Below are positions 8,682-16,535 of a stretch of 64,000 bases of DNA, piece after piece; the stretch's first letter is position 1; every line of letters begins with the position of its first letter. Below the pieces are notes generated by a model. That model worked only from the letters and a program-made list of their open reading frames with translations, was not told the DNA's origin and searched no databases. The translations under genes and the position numbers were made by a program. The stretch is from Martinezella lusitana (GTDB lineage Bacteria; Pseudomonadota; Alphaproteobacteria; Rhizobiales; Rhizobiaceae), in assembly GCF_010668395.1 (NCBI RefSeq), contig NZ_WUEY01000004.1, positions 310,001 through 374,000 of the forward strand, given 5' to 3'.

Positions 8682-9074
8682 ATGCCATTCACCCGCATCA
8701 CCCTTCTGCGCGGCAAGTCGCCAGGATATCTCAAGGCACTGTCCGACAATTTCCACCGTGCTCTGGTGGAAGCCTTCGAGGTGCCGCCGACGGATCGCTT
8801 CCAGGCCATTCACCAGCTGGAGCCGCATGAGCTCGTCTTCGACCGAACCTATTTCGCCAGCACTCCGCGCTCGGACGATTACGTCTTCTTCGATGTGACG
8901 ACGGGCAAACCGCGCAGCACCGAGGTCAAGAAGGCCTTTTATCGCAGGGTCGCCGAGCTTCTGGGCGATGCGCCCGGAGTTCGTCCCGAGGACATCATGA
9001 TTACGATCACGACCGCAACGCGTGAGGACTGGTCCTTTGCCGACGGCCGCGCCCAGATGATCGAGCAGGCTTGA
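8682..9074 (+). CDS. Tautomerase-superfamily protein
   Basis: A 130-residue protein whose initiator Met is followed directly by Pro (MPFTRITLLRGKSPGYLK), the catalytic Pro1 of tautomerases after Met removal. A second beta-alpha-beta unit follows (DDYVFFDVTTGKPRSTEVKK), ending with PEDIMITITTATREDWSFAD. Its length and shape fit the Tautomerase_2-type branch related to malonate semialdehyde decarboxylase. It would act on keto-enol or unsaturated acid substrates in the cytoplasm. AGGAG lies 7 bases before the ATG. It is the first gene of a cassette with cupin, DUF4865 and a PLP-dependent dehydratase, all downstream of the divergent LysR gene. Confidence 0.85.
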   Translation: MPFTRITLLRGKSPGYLKALSDNFHRALVEAFEVPPTDRFQAIHQLEPHELVFDRTYFASTPRSDDYVFFDVTTGKPRSTEVKKAFYRRVAELLGDAPGVRPEDIMITITTATREDWSFADGRAQMIEQA

Positions 9075-9079
9075 GAGCG

Positions 9080-9481
9080 ATGTCCCAAACCACCTCCCGC
9101 CAATCTCCCGCCATTCACCGTGCCGGCACGGACATGCGTCAATCGCCCGCAGGTATCGCCACCGCCCCTTTCTGGGTGGAATCTCTCGTGGAAAGCAATG
9201 AAAACGGCGGCCTGACTGCGTTACGCTGCGCCCTCGAGCCCGGCGTCATGACACGCTGGCATACGCATCCGCACGGACAGATCCTCTATGTCCTGTCAGG
9301 CGTCGGGCTCGCCGAACGCTTCGGCGGCTCCGCTGAAGAACTGCGGGCTGGCGATTGCATCACCTTCGCGCCGAACGAGCGGCATCGGCATGGCGCAGCA
9401 CCGGAAAGCACCTTTTCCTATATCAGCATCCAGGCCGCGCAGGACGGCAGCGCCGTGACCTGGCTGGAGGAACGGCCATGA
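9080..9481 (+). CDS. Cupin-domain protein
   Basis: A 133-residue single cupin. Motif 1 reads TRWHTHPHGQILYVLSGVG with the metal-ligand His pair and Glu position replaced by Gln. Motif 2 reads GDCITFAPNERHRHGAAP with its His. Such small cupins of the quercetinase/ChrR-like group usually bind one metal; substrates vary and cannot be read here. It starts 5 bases after the tautomerase stop and overlaps the DUF4865 gene by 4 bases, so the three are translated as one operon. A TTG at 9071 is a less likely start. Confidence 0.88.
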   Translation: MSQTTSRQSPAIHRAGTDMRQSPAGIATAPFWVESLVESNENGGLTALRCALEPGVMTRWHTHPHGQILYVLSGVGLAERFGGSAEELRAGDCITFAPNERHRHGAAPESTFSYISIQAAQDGSAVTWLEERP

Positions 9482-10050
9482 TCGCCATGCAGTATAACAT
9501 TTCCTTGCCCGCGGACTACGATATGGCGATCGTCGATCGCCGCATCCGCGACAAGGGTCCCCTGCTCGACAACTTCCCGGGGTTGAAGTTCAAGGCCTAT
9601 CTCTCGGCAAGAAAGGGCGATGCCGTGACCGGGAGCCGGGAAAACCTCTATTCTCCCTTCTATGTCTGGCAGCAGGAGGAGGGCTTGAGCGAATTCATCT
9701 GCGGCCCCGGCTTCGCGGCACTGACCGGGAGTTTCGGCAGACCCCAGGTCAATACATGGGTCGTCTGGGGTGCGGACACCGCCGCCAATATTCGCAGCGC
9801 GAAGTTTGCGGCACGGGAGGTCGTCCCGATCGAGCCTCACGCATCGCTTGCCGAACTCCGGATAGAGGAGAGCGAGGCGGCAGCTCAGGCAATATCGAAT
9901 GGCGGCGCGCTCGCCTCGGTGGTTGCTTTCGAGCCGACCCACTGGACGCTGGTTCGCTTCCGCCTGTTGGCCGAGCCGCCGAAAGATCCGGCCCGATTGG
10001 GTCTGCAGATTTACAATGTTGGGCATCTTTCGCTGCCTGACGCCGCCTGA
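9478..10050 (+). CDS. DUF4865 family protein
   Basis: A 190-residue protein that I place in DUF4865 from its opening (MQYNISLPADYDMAIVDRRI) and internal SPFYVWQQEEGLSEFICGPG. It has no signal peptide or membrane segment. It looks like a dimeric alpha-beta barrel protein made of two related halves, with Trp-rich strands (VNTWVVWGADTAA, EPTHWTLVRFRLL). The function of the family is not known to me. The ATG overlaps the cupin stop (ATGA), showing coupling. Together with the tautomerase and cupin it may form a small catabolic or detoxification pathway controlled by the LysR gene. Confidence 0.75.
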   Translation: MIAMQYNISLPADYDMAIVDRRIRDKGPLLDNFPGLKFKAYLSARKGDAVTGSRENLYSPFYVWQQEEGLSEFICGPGFAALTGSFGRPQVNTWVVWGADTAANIRSAKFAAREVVPIEPHASLAELRIEESEAAAQAISNGGALASVVAFEPTHWTLVRFRLLAEPPKDPARLGLQIYNVGHLSLPDAA

Positions 10051-10139
10051 AGTGTCACGGAGACAATCTCCTTGTTTTAATGAGAAGCGGGGCGCTCTAT
10101 GGATGGAAAGCCTTTCTAAATCAGAAGAGTGATCCCTCC

Positions 10140-11111
10140 ATGGTCGATATCGCAATGATCGAAGCCGCCCGTACTCGCCTCGGCGGTCGGGCGCGGCGCA
10201 CCCCGCTTCTCTCCTCCCCTTTTCTCGATGAGATCGCCGGGCGCCGCCTGTTCGTGAAAGCCGAGTGCCTGCAGCACTCCGGCTCCTTCAAGTTCCGCGG
10301 CGGCTGGTCGGCAGTTTCAGCGCTGGAGCCGTCCGTGCGTGTCAAGGGCGTCATCGCCTTCTCGTCCGGCAACCATGCGCAAGGCGTGGCGCTGGCCGCA
10401 AGGTTGCACGGCATCCCCGCCGTCATCGTCATGCCGACGGACGCGCCGAAGCTGAAGATCGCCAATACCCGCGCCTTCGGCGCCGAGGTGGTGCTTTATG
10501 ATCGCGTGAAGGAAGATCGCGACGAGATAGGCGCGCGCCTTTCGAAAGAGCGCGGCCTGACGCTCATCAAGCCATTCGACGAGCCGCAGGTGATCGCCGG
10601 CCAGGGAACGACCGGGCTGGAAATCGCCGAACAGGCTGCGGAGGAAGGCATCGAGGCTGCAAGCGTGCTCGTGCCTTGCGGCGGCGGCGGCCTGACTTCG
10701 GGCATCGCGCTCGCGCTCGAATCCCGCGCGCCTGGCCTCAAGGTTCACCCATGCGAGCCGGAGAATTTCGACGACACCGCCCGCTCGCTGGCGTCAGGCA
10801 GGATCGAGCGCAACGCCGCGCTGCAAGGCTCGATCTGCGACGCCATCATCACGCCGCAGCCGGGCAACATCACGTTTCCGATCCTGAAACGCCTCTGCGG
10901 TCCCGGACTCGTCGTCTCGGACGAAGAGGCACAGAAGGCCATGGCGCTCGCCTTCACTCGTTTGAAGATCGTCGTTGAACCGGGAGGAGCCGTGGCGCTG
11001 GCCGCAGCACTTTTCCACGGGCAAGACATCGTCGGCGATACGGTGATCGCCGTCACATCGGGCGGCAACGTCGATCAGGATGTCTTCGAAGCGGCGCTCA
11101 GCCGCCACTAA
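10140..11111 (+). CDS. PLP-dependent threonine/serine dehydratase-type enzyme
   Basis: A 323-residue fold-type II PLP enzyme. Lys51 in SGSFKFRGG is the Schiff-base lysine; FSSGNHAQGVALAA and the phosphate loop PCGGGGLTSG are typical of threonine/serine ammonia-lyases and racemases. There is no C-terminal ACT regulatory domain, so it is the catabolic or racemase-like form and not biosynthetic IlvA. It could deaminate threonine or serine, or act on hydroxyaspartate-like substrates. It starts 89 bases after the DUF4865 gene and may be the last gene of the LysR-linked cassette. An in-frame ATG at 10080 would add 20 residues. Confidence 0.9.
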   Translation: MVDIAMIEAARTRLGGRARRTPLLSSPFLDEIAGRRLFVKAECLQHSGSFKFRGGWSAVSALEPSVRVKGVIAFSSGNHAQGVALAARLHGIPAVIVMPTDAPKLKIANTRAFGAEVVLYDRVKEDRDEIGARLSKERGLTLIKPFDEPQVIAGQGTTGLEIAEQAAEEGIEAASVLVPCGGGGLTSGIALALESRAPGLKVHPCEPENFDDTARSLASGRIERNAALQGSICDAIITPQPGNITFPILKRLCGPGLVVSDEEAQKAMALAFTRLKIVVEPGGAVALAAALFHGQDIVGDTVIAVTSGGNVDQDVFEAALSRH

Positions 11112-11115
11112 ATCC

Positions 11116-11751
11116 TCAGTTTGTGGCGCGACGATACAGCGCCAGCGATCCTGCCAGAGCCAGCAGCGCGCCGCCACAGGCGCGCTCGAGCCATCTTGCC
11201 CCTTCCGACTTCAGCACGCGCACGGCCTGCGAGCCGAAAACCGCATAGCCGAACATGATCGCGAAATCGAGCGCAGCGAAGATACCGCCCAGAACGATAT
11301 ATTGCTGCATTTGCGGCGCCGCCGGATCGATGAACTGCGGCAGGAAGGCCGAGAAGAAGAGATAGCCCTTCGGGTTGGTGACGGCGACCATGAAGCTCTT
11401 CAGGCCGATGGAAAAGACAGTTCCTCTCGGCTGGCTCGCGCCGGCCTGCAGGGCACCGTCGATGGTCCCCTTCGAGCGCAGCATCATGATGCCGAGAAAG
11501 GCGAGATAGGCCGCACCCACCCATTTCAGGGCGGAGAACCAGAATTCGGAAGCCGCCAGCAGCGCACCGAGGCCGATGGCGACGGCGCTGATGAGAACCG
11601 CATCGGAAAGCACAGCACCGACCATGCCCGGCAAGGCGCGCCTGACGCCGAAGCGCGAACCATTCGTCAGCGCCAGCAGCACGGTCGGCCCCGGCGTCAC
11701 GATACCGATGAAGGAAACGGCGGCGAAGGCGAGCAACGTGGTCAGATGCAT
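11116..11751 (-). CDS. LysE-family amino-acid/metabolite exporter
   Basis: A 211-residue inner-membrane protein with about five or six hydrophobic helices. The family motif FIGIVTPGPTVLLALTNGS sits at the N-terminus, and a second one, VAVTNPKGYLFFSAFLPQFI, in the middle. LysE/RhtB proteins export amino acids or related small metabolites by proton antiport. GAGGAGGG lies upstream of the ATG at 11751. It is convergent with the dehydratase gene (4 bases between stops), so it may relieve build-up of that enzyme's substrate, although the link is only positional. Confidence 0.93.
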   Translation of the reverse strand: MHLTTLLAFAAVSFIGIVTPGPTVLLALTNGSRFGVRRALPGMVGAVLSDAVLISAVAIGLGALLAASEFWFSALKWVGAAYLAFLGIMMLRSKGTIDGALQAGASQPRGTVFSIGLKSFMVAVTNPKGYLFFSAFLPQFIDPAAPQMQQYIVLGGIFAALDFAIMFGYAVFGSQAVRVLKSEGARWLERACGGALLALAGSLALYRRATN

Positions 11752-11883
11752 GTGTCCCTCCTCTTGAAGGGAGGAAGGTTGCATGTGGTGCGGTGCTTAG
11801 CAAGAGGGGCTTGCTTCCAATATGCCGAGCCGCTGATACCCCCCTCCCCACAGACTCGGCTGCCAATGGCTACTGCCCGTAAC

Positions 11884-12013
11884 CTACTCCACCAACCCAG
11901 CGTCCGCCACCGTCGCGGCAACCCTGGCGCCTTCGCCGGCCAAAGCCTCGGCCTTGACGAGGTTGCCCGCCATGGCGCTGCCCATCTGACCCAATCCGAT
12001 ATCCGACTTTCAT
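11884..12013 (-). pseudogene. Decayed remnant of a beta-hydroxyacid (HIBADH-type) dehydrogenase
   Basis: On the reverse strand an ATG at 12013 reads MKVG, then the frame breaks. Shifting the frame gives IGLGQMGSAMAGNLVKA, the Rossmann opening of 3-hydroxyisobutyrate/6-phosphogluconate dehydrogenase-like enzymes. It runs straight into EALAGEGARVAATVADA, which in intact relatives lies around 12-15 residues further on, and then hits a stop at 11884. So the remnant shows a 2-base frameshift near codon 5, an internal deletion and loss of the remaining 85% or more. It sits beside an IS200/IS605 element whose end hairpin begins about 65 bases away. A related but intact gene lies at 17655-18578. Confidence 0.7.
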
Positions 12014-12077
12014 GGGCGGATTTCCTTTTCAATCCGCCTGTTGGGGTGATTGCAGGCACGTCGGCCTCAAAGTCATG

Positions 12078-12132
12078 ACCTCCACCAAAGGTGGAGGTTT
12101 GAAACGCTGCGCTTGAACCACTAGAAGTGGTT
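12078..12132 (-). repeat. IS 3'-end hairpins
   Basis: ACCTCCACC (12078-12086), loop AAA, GGTGGAGGT (12090-12098) makes a perfect 9-bp stem. AACCACT (12116-12122), loop AGA, AGTGGTT (12126-12132) makes a perfect 7-bp stem. Both lie directly downstream of tnpA on its strand. Confidence 0.85.
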
Positions 12133-12142
12133 TTGTTAGTGC

Positions 12143-12577
12143 TTAGTAGCTACGATTAAAGAGGTCGGCAAAGTCGGAAGCTTTGTCGGCCTTTTCTTGG
12201 TTCCGGATATATTGTCTGACGACCTGCTCATTATAGCCCGTCGTCGACACGAAATACCCACGTGCCCAAAAGTGATACCCTTTGTAGCGGCGCTTACGCG
12301 CGTACTTGTTGGCAATGTAAAGAGCCGTCTTGCCCTTCAAAAATCCAACTATATGCGCGACCGAGTATTTCGGCGGGATCGATATCAACATGTGGACATG
12401 ATCGGGCATCAAATGACCCTCTTCGATCTGGCAGCCCTTTTGCTGAGCCAGACGACGTAAGAGTTCACCCAACTCTCGACGCACATCCCCGTAGAGTCTT
12501 TTCGTTCGGTATTTGCTGCCAAAAACAACGTGATATTTGCAGTCCCACGTCGCATGCGAGAGCGATTGCTCATCCAT
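12143..12577 (-). CDS. tnpA: IS200/IS605 transposase TnpA (Y1 HUH family)
   Basis: A 144-residue single-strand transposase, the full normal length. The HUH metal motif is MPDHVHMLI and the catalytic tyrosine lies in FVSTTGYNEQVVRQYIRNQE. The N-terminus has the family opening with WDCKYHVVFGSKYRTKRLY. AAGGAGG lies 6 bases before the ATG at 12577. It cuts and rejoins single-stranded ends carrying the flanking hairpins, so the element is probably still competent. No accessory tnpB gene is present. Confidence 0.96.
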   Translation of the reverse strand: MDEQSLSHATWDCKYHVVFGSKYRTKRLYGDVRRELGELLRRLAQQKGCQIEEGHLMPDHVHMLISIPPKYSVAHIVGFLKGKTALYIANKYARKRRYKGYHFWARGYFVSTTGYNEQVVRQYIRNQEKADKASDFADLFNRSY

Positions 12578-12658
12578 ATAACCTCCTTGTTTGAAGTCTG
12601 GGCCACGCCAGCGGTTCAAGCAGGAGGTCTCTCAACTACCGTGTAAAACTCGTCCAGT

Positions 12659-12677
12659 CCTCCACCGTAGGTGGAGG
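12659..12677 (-). repeat. IS 5'-end hairpin
   Basis: CCTCCACC (12659-12666), loop GTA, GGTGGAGG (12670-12677). It has the same stem as the outer hairpin on the other side of tnpA. Confidence 0.85.
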
Positions 12678-12693
12678 TTTATTCTTGATATAG

Positions 12694-12725
12694 AAAAAAC
12701 CCGCCGTCTTGCGACAGCGGGTTTC
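12694..12725 (-). terminator. Terminator of pyk
   Basis: Read on the reverse strand, AACCCGC pairs with GCGGGTT (12698-12704 with 12717-12723) and is followed by a run of six T. It lies about 40 bases after the pyk stop. The IS hairpin begins 17 bases further on. Confidence 0.8.
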
Positions 12726-12764
12726 GGATATTTCAGGGTGCTTGCCGCAATCTTACATCGGCAA

Positions 12765-14204
12765 TCACACGCCGGACTGGCCGTCCGAACCGATATAGGC
12801 GATGCGCAGCATGTTGGTGGCGCCGGGCGTGCCGAGCGGCACACCTGCCGAAATGATGATGCGGTCGCCGGGCTTGCCGAAGCCTTCTTCGGCGACGATG
12901 CGGCAGGCATTGTTGACCATGTCGTCGAGGTCGGTCGCATCGTGCGTGACGACACAGTGCATGCCCCAGACGACGGAGAGGCGGCGTGCCGTCTGGATGA
13001 TCGGCGACAGCGCCAGGATCGGAACCTGCGGACGCTCGCGCGAGGTGCGCAGGCCGGTGGTGCCGGACGAGGTGTAGCAGACGATGGCGGCGAGTTTCAG
13101 CGTTTCGGCGATCTGGCGGGCAGCGAGCGAAATCGCATCGGCGCCGGTCGCTTCGGGAAGCGCGCGCTGGGCATAGATGATGCCCGGATAATGCGGCTCG
13201 CGTTCGATGGTGCCGGCAATGGAGGCCATCATGGAAACGGCTTCGACCGGATAATCGCCGGATGCGGATTCCGCCGAGAGCATGACCGCATCGGCGCCTT
13301 CGAAGACGGCGGTCGCGACGTCGGAAACTTCGGCGCGGGTCGGAACCGGTGCGGAGATCATCGATTCCAGCATCTGCGTGGCGACGACCACCGGCTTGCC
13401 GGAGCGGCGGCAGGCGCGGATCAGCTGCTTCTGAATGCCGGGAACGGATTCCAGCGGCATTTCCACGCCGAGGTCGCCACGGGCCACCATCAGCGCATCC
13501 GAAAGCTCGATGATTTCCTCGATGCGCTCGACGGCCTGCGGCTTCTCGATCTTCGACATCAGGCCGACGCGGCCATGGGAGATCTTGCGGACTTCCGTCA
13601 GGTCTTCCGGGCGCTGGATGAAGGAAAGCGCCACCCAGTCGACTTCGTTAGTGGCGAGGACGGCATCGAGATCGACACGGTCCTTCTCGGTCAGCGCGCC
13701 GACGCCGAGCAGCGTATCGGGCAGGCTGACGCCCTTCCGGTCCGAAATCTTCGTGCCCGAAATGACCGTCGTGACGATGCTCTTGCCGTCGCACTTCTCG
13801 GCACGCAGCGCCAGCTTGCCGTCATCGATCAGCAGGCGGTGGCCGGGCTGAACCGATTCCAGGATTTCCGGATGCGGAAGGTAGACACGCGTGTTGTCGC
13901 CGGGGATATCCTGATTGTCGAGCGTGAAAGTCTGGCCCGGCTTGAGATCGACCTTGGTTTCGGCAAACTTGCCGACGCGCAGCTTGGGACCCTGCAAGTC
14001 AGCGAGAATGCCGATCGGACGACCACAGCGGGCTTCGACGGCGCGAATGCGCTGGATCAACGTGCGCATCAAATCATGGCTGGCATGGCTCATGTTGATG
14101 CGGAACAGGTCTGCCCCGGCCTCATGAAGCTTCTGGATCATTTCCTCCGTCGAGGAAGCCGGACCGAGCGTTGCGAGGATTTTGACTTTTCTGTTTCGTT
14201 TCAT
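12765..14204 (-). CDS. pyk: Pyruvate kinase
   Basis: A 479-residue pyruvate kinase making pyruvate and ATP from phosphoenolpyruvate at the end of glycolysis. It begins MKRNRKVKILATLGPASST and has INMSHA with the adenine/phosphate residues, the active-site Lys/metal region around MSKIEKPQAV and MVARGDLGVEMPLE, and VVVATQMLESMI. The C-terminal regulatory domain has CYTSSGTTGLRTSRERPQVP. Its ATG overlaps the last base of the upstream DUF1036 gene (TGATG), giving translational coupling. This DUF1036-pyk order is common in rhizobia. A strong terminator follows. Confidence 0.98.
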   Translation of the reverse strand: MKRNRKVKILATLGPASSTEEMIQKLHEAGADLFRINMSHASHDLMRTLIQRIRAVEARCGRPIGILADLQGPKLRVGKFAETKVDLKPGQTFTLDNQDIPGDNTRVYLPHPEILESVQPGHRLLIDDGKLALRAEKCDGKSIVTTVISGTKISDRKGVSLPDTLLGVGALTEKDRVDLDAVLATNEVDWVALSFIQRPEDLTEVRKISHGRVGLMSKIEKPQAVERIEEIIELSDALMVARGDLGVEMPLESVPGIQKQLIRACRRSGKPVVVATQMLESMISAPVPTRAEVSDVATAVFEGADAVMLSAESASGDYPVEAVSMMASIAGTIEREPHYPGIIYAQRALPEATGADAISLAARQIAETLKLAAIVCYTSSGTTGLRTSRERPQVPILALSPIIQTARRLSVVWGMHCVVTHDATDLDDMVNNACRIVAEEGFGKPGDRIIISAGVPLGTPGATNMLRIAYIGSDGQSGV

Positions 14205-14740
14205 CAATTCTGGCTCTCTTGGCTGCCCGGGGTATCGGAGAGCTGAACCATCCAGCTCGCCTGACGCCCCGTGTCGTATTCCTTGAATCCCATCTTCTGG
14301 AAGCCACGCGCGTAGCAGTCCTTCACGCCTGGGATCTTGAATTCGTTTTCCGCCACGCACATTTCGACGTCACCCGTCCAGCGGCCGCCGCGGGCCGCAT
14401 CTTCTGCGTAGAGGTAATAATAGCGGGACTGGAGCGGCCCCTCGATCAAGGTGGCGCAGGTGTTGGCGGGAATCTGCCACCAGCCTTCCGTTACCCAGCC
14501 TTCTTTCGCGCGATACCCGATCGCCACACCGACGAGATTCTGCGTGCCGTTGCAAGTTCGGAAATCGGCATGAGCCGCATTCGGCATGAAGAAGAACGGC
14601 GCAGCCGCAGCGAGAATGAGGAAGGCGATTCGGGCTAGCGGACCTGACCGCTTAACGAAACGTGGCGCGACTTGGCTGGACACGGCTTCCAATTGGCTCC
14701 CGGTTATTCGTTGTTGCGTCTTCTTGCGCCGCCATCCCAT
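14204..14740 (-). CDS. DUF1036 exported protein
   Basis: A 178-residue protein of the DUF1036 family. A basic N-terminus is followed by a hydrophobic helix (IAFLILAAAAPFFFMPNAAH) ending in AHADFRTCNGTQN, which looks like a signal peptide after an unusually long 35-residue leader. The mature part has Cys and Trp-rich strands (GWWQIPANTCATLIEGPLQS, YYYLYAEDAARGG, CVAENEFKIPGVKDCYARGF) suggesting disulphides in the periplasm. Function is not established. It precedes pyk with a one-base stop/start overlap. A TTG at 14749 could add three residues. Confidence 0.85.
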   Translation of the reverse strand: MGWRRKKTQQRITGSQLEAVSSQVAPRFVKRSGPLARIAFLILAAAAPFFFMPNAAHADFRTCNGTQNLVGVAIGYRAKEGWVTEGWWQIPANTCATLIEGPLQSRYYYLYAEDAARGGRWTGDVEMCVAENEFKIPGVKDCYARGFQKMGFKEYDTGRQASWMVQLSDTPGSQESQN

Positions 14741-14895
14741 GAATGTCAACGCAACTCTAATCGATTATATTTTCTTCGCGGACGGTCACGGCGCGACGCG
14801 CCGCTCTTCATCCGATCGAAGCTGCAAACCTTGCACCTTCCATCCGCACATGCAATCAAACAAAGAGTTGAAAATTACGATAACCGACAATCCGC

Positions 14896-15696
14896 ATGGC
14901 CGACTTCAAAGCTTTCGAAATCATACCCGGCAATCGTGACAAAGGCATGGTCATTCTTGGCGATCATGCCATGCGGCACCTGCCCGAGCGCTACGGCAGC
15001 CTTGGGTTGCCGGAAGCCGCGTTTTCCCGCCACATCGCCTATGATATCGGCATCGAAGGCCTGTGCCGCCATCTCTGCCAGAGATTGGGCGTGCCGGGCG
15101 TGCTCGGCGGCTTCTCCCGCCTGCTGATCGATCCGAACCGCGGCGAGGACGACCCGACCCTGGTCATGAAGATCTCTGACGGAGCGATCATATCGGGCAA
15201 TCATCCCATCACGGATGAAGAATGGAACTACCGCATAGAGGCTTTCCACCGGCCCTACCACAAAGCCGTCGACGAGACGATTTCCGCGGTGGCGGAAGCG
15301 ACGGGCAAGGCTCCCCTGGTCTGGTCGATGCATTCCTTCACGCCGGCGTGGAAAGGCGTGCCGCGACCCTGGCACGCAAGCGTTTTGTGGGATAGCGACG
15401 AGCGCGCCGTCGCACCGCTCCTTGCAAAGCTCGGCGCCGATACCGATCTCGTTATCGGAGACAACGAGCCTTATGACGGCGCTTTGCGCAACGACACCAT
15501 GTTCCGCCATTGCATGATGAAGGGTATTCCGCATGCACTGCTGGAAGTCCGCCAGGATCTGATCGGCGACGAGGCCGGCATTGTCGAATGGGCCGACCGG
15601 CTGTCGCCGATCTTCGCCGAGATCAATGCCGACCCGGCCTTGCACGAATATAGGCGCTATCCTTCACGCACCGGGCCTTACGAGGCTTTGGCATGA
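14896..15696 (+). CDS. N-formylglutamate amidohydrolase family protein
   Basis: A 266-residue zinc hydrolase of the N-formylglutamate amidohydrolase (FGase/HutG) family. Motifs seen are VILGDHAMRHLPERYGSLGL, HIAYDIGIEGLCRHLCQRLG, LIDPNRGEDDPTLV and VWSMHSFTPAWKGVPRPWHA with the metal-site residues. The classical enzyme releases formate and glutamate in histidine breakdown, but there are no other hut genes nearby, so the substrate may be a different N-acylated or N-formyl amino acid. It is divergent from DUF1036/pyk and lies just upstream of DUF1244, a frequent neighbour in rhizobia. Confidence 0.9.
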   Translation: MADFKAFEIIPGNRDKGMVILGDHAMRHLPERYGSLGLPEAAFSRHIAYDIGIEGLCRHLCQRLGVPGVLGGFSRLLIDPNRGEDDPTLVMKISDGAIISGNHPITDEEWNYRIEAFHRPYHKAVDETISAVAEATGKAPLVWSMHSFTPAWKGVPRPWHASVLWDSDERAVAPLLAKLGADTDLVIGDNEPYDGALRNDTMFRHCMMKGIPHALLEVRQDLIGDEAGIVEWADRLSPIFAEINADPALHEYRRYPSRTGPYEALA

Positions 15697-15730
15697 GGCG
15701 CGGCACCGCCAGCAAATCGAGGAAAAAGAG

Positions 15731-16036
15731 ATGACCACACTCACCAGGGAACAGCAGACGGAGCTCGAGGCCGCCGCATTTCGCCATCTCGTCGTGCATT
15801 TGCGCGAGCGGAGCGACGTTCAGAATATCGATCTGATGAACCTCGCCGGCTTTTGCCGCAATTGCCTCTCCAACTGGTATCGCGAAGCGGCCGAAGAAGC
15901 AGGCCTGCCCGTCAGCAAGGACGAGTCGCGCGAGATGATCTACGGCATTCCCTACGAGGATTGGAAGAACCTGCATCAGAAAGAAGCCTCGCCTGTGCAA
16001 AAAGCCGCTTTCGAGCAGAACAAGCCGAAAGATTAA
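15731..16036 (+). CDS. DUF1244 family protein
   Basis: A 101-residue protein with the DUF1244 core: AFRHLVVHLRERSDVQNIDL, GFCRNCLSNWYREAAEEAG and MIYGIPYEDWKNLHQKEAS. The paired Cys in CRNC and the aromatic-rich helix are conserved hallmarks. It is cytoplasmic and helical, and its biochemical role is unknown. GAGG and AAGAG precede the ATG. It follows the amidohydrolase gene by 34 bases and probably shares its transcript. Confidence 0.9.
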   Translation: MTTLTREQQTELEAAAFRHLVVHLRERSDVQNIDLMNLAGFCRNCLSNWYREAAEEAGLPVSKDESREMIYGIPYEDWKNLHQKEASPVQKAAFEQNKPKD

Positions 16037-16177
16037 CGCTCCCTTCACCAATACGGCTTGACCTTGCGCGCCATTCGCGGCACGTCAACTGCCCGATCGA
16101 ATTCGAAATACCGCGCTCGCCTGAAGCGATGTTCCATATCGGTGATCCACCGATCTTATTTGCGACCGGCGGCAGGC

Positions 16178-16197
16178 GACCCTTTAGGACCCTTTAG
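16178..16197 (+). repeat. Tandem 10-base repeat before gapR
   Basis: GACCCTTTAG is present twice in direct tandem, ending 9 bases before the gapR start. Together with the next bases (GAG) the second copy supplies the Shine-Dalgarno AGGAG, so a change in copy number would duplicate or remove part of the ribosome-binding region. Confidence 0.8.
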
Positions 16198-16206
16198 GAG
16201 AAGTGC

Positions 16207-16458
16207 ATGGAAGAGAACAGCGTCGAGAACGTGGCCGCGGCGGAACTGCGTCAATTCATCGAACGGATCGAACGCCTGGAAGAAGAAAAGGCCGCGATCG
16301 GCAGCGACATCAAGGATGTGATGGGCGAGGCCAAGGGTCGTGGCTACGACACCAAGGCGATCCGCACCATCATCCGCCTTCGCAAGAAGGACGCGAACGA
16401 ACGGCTGGAAGAAGAATCCATCCTGCAGACCTACATGGCCGCACTCGGCATGGAATGA
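16207..16458 (+). CDS. gapR: GapR (DUF2312) nucleoid-associated protein
   Basis: An 83-residue DUF2312 protein, homologous to GapR of Caulobacter, which binds overtwisted AT-rich DNA ahead of replication and transcription machinery and is needed for growth. The conserved core runs [40 protein letters not shown] and [17 protein letters not shown], an N-terminal coiled coil with a basic helix. AGGAG lies before the ATG. A strong terminator follows at 16491, so it is the end of its transcript. It is a typical alphaproteobacterial single-copy gene. Confidence 0.95.
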   Translation: MEENSVENVAAAELRQFIERIERLEEEKAAIGSDIKDVMGEAKGRGYDTKAIRTIIRLRKKDANERLEEESILQTYMAALGME

Positions 16459-16490
16459 TCGAGGCTCTCGTCAGCCTTGCGAAATGATCG

Positions 16491-16519
16491 GGAGCCGGCT
16501 TGCCGGCTCCTTTCTTTTT
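16491..16519 (+). terminator. Terminator of gapR
   Basis: GGAGCCGGC (16491-16499), loop TT, GCCGGCTCC (16502-16510), then TTTCTTTTT. Confidence 0.92.
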
Positions 16520-16535
16520 GGAGCGTGAGAAAACG

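Larger units (their letters stand above)
12078..12680 (-). mobile_element. IS200/IS605-family insertion sequence (tnpA only)
   Basis: A single Y1 HUH transposase gene is flanked by subterminal hairpins. At the 3' (low-coordinate) side there are two, at 12078-12098 and 12116-12132. At the 5' (high-coordinate) side there is one at 12659-12677, whose stem sequence (CCTCCACC/GGTGGAGG) matches the outer 3' hairpin. There are no terminal inverted repeats or target duplication, as expected for this family, and no tnpB. The exact cleavage sites cannot be read, so the limits are approximate. It sits between a decayed dehydrogenase and the pyk terminator. Confidence 0.85.

Noticed and set aside
12591..14246. 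Forward frame of about 550 codons opposite pyk
   Set aside because: Antisense of a well-supported pyruvate kinase; the composition is typical of a shadow frame.
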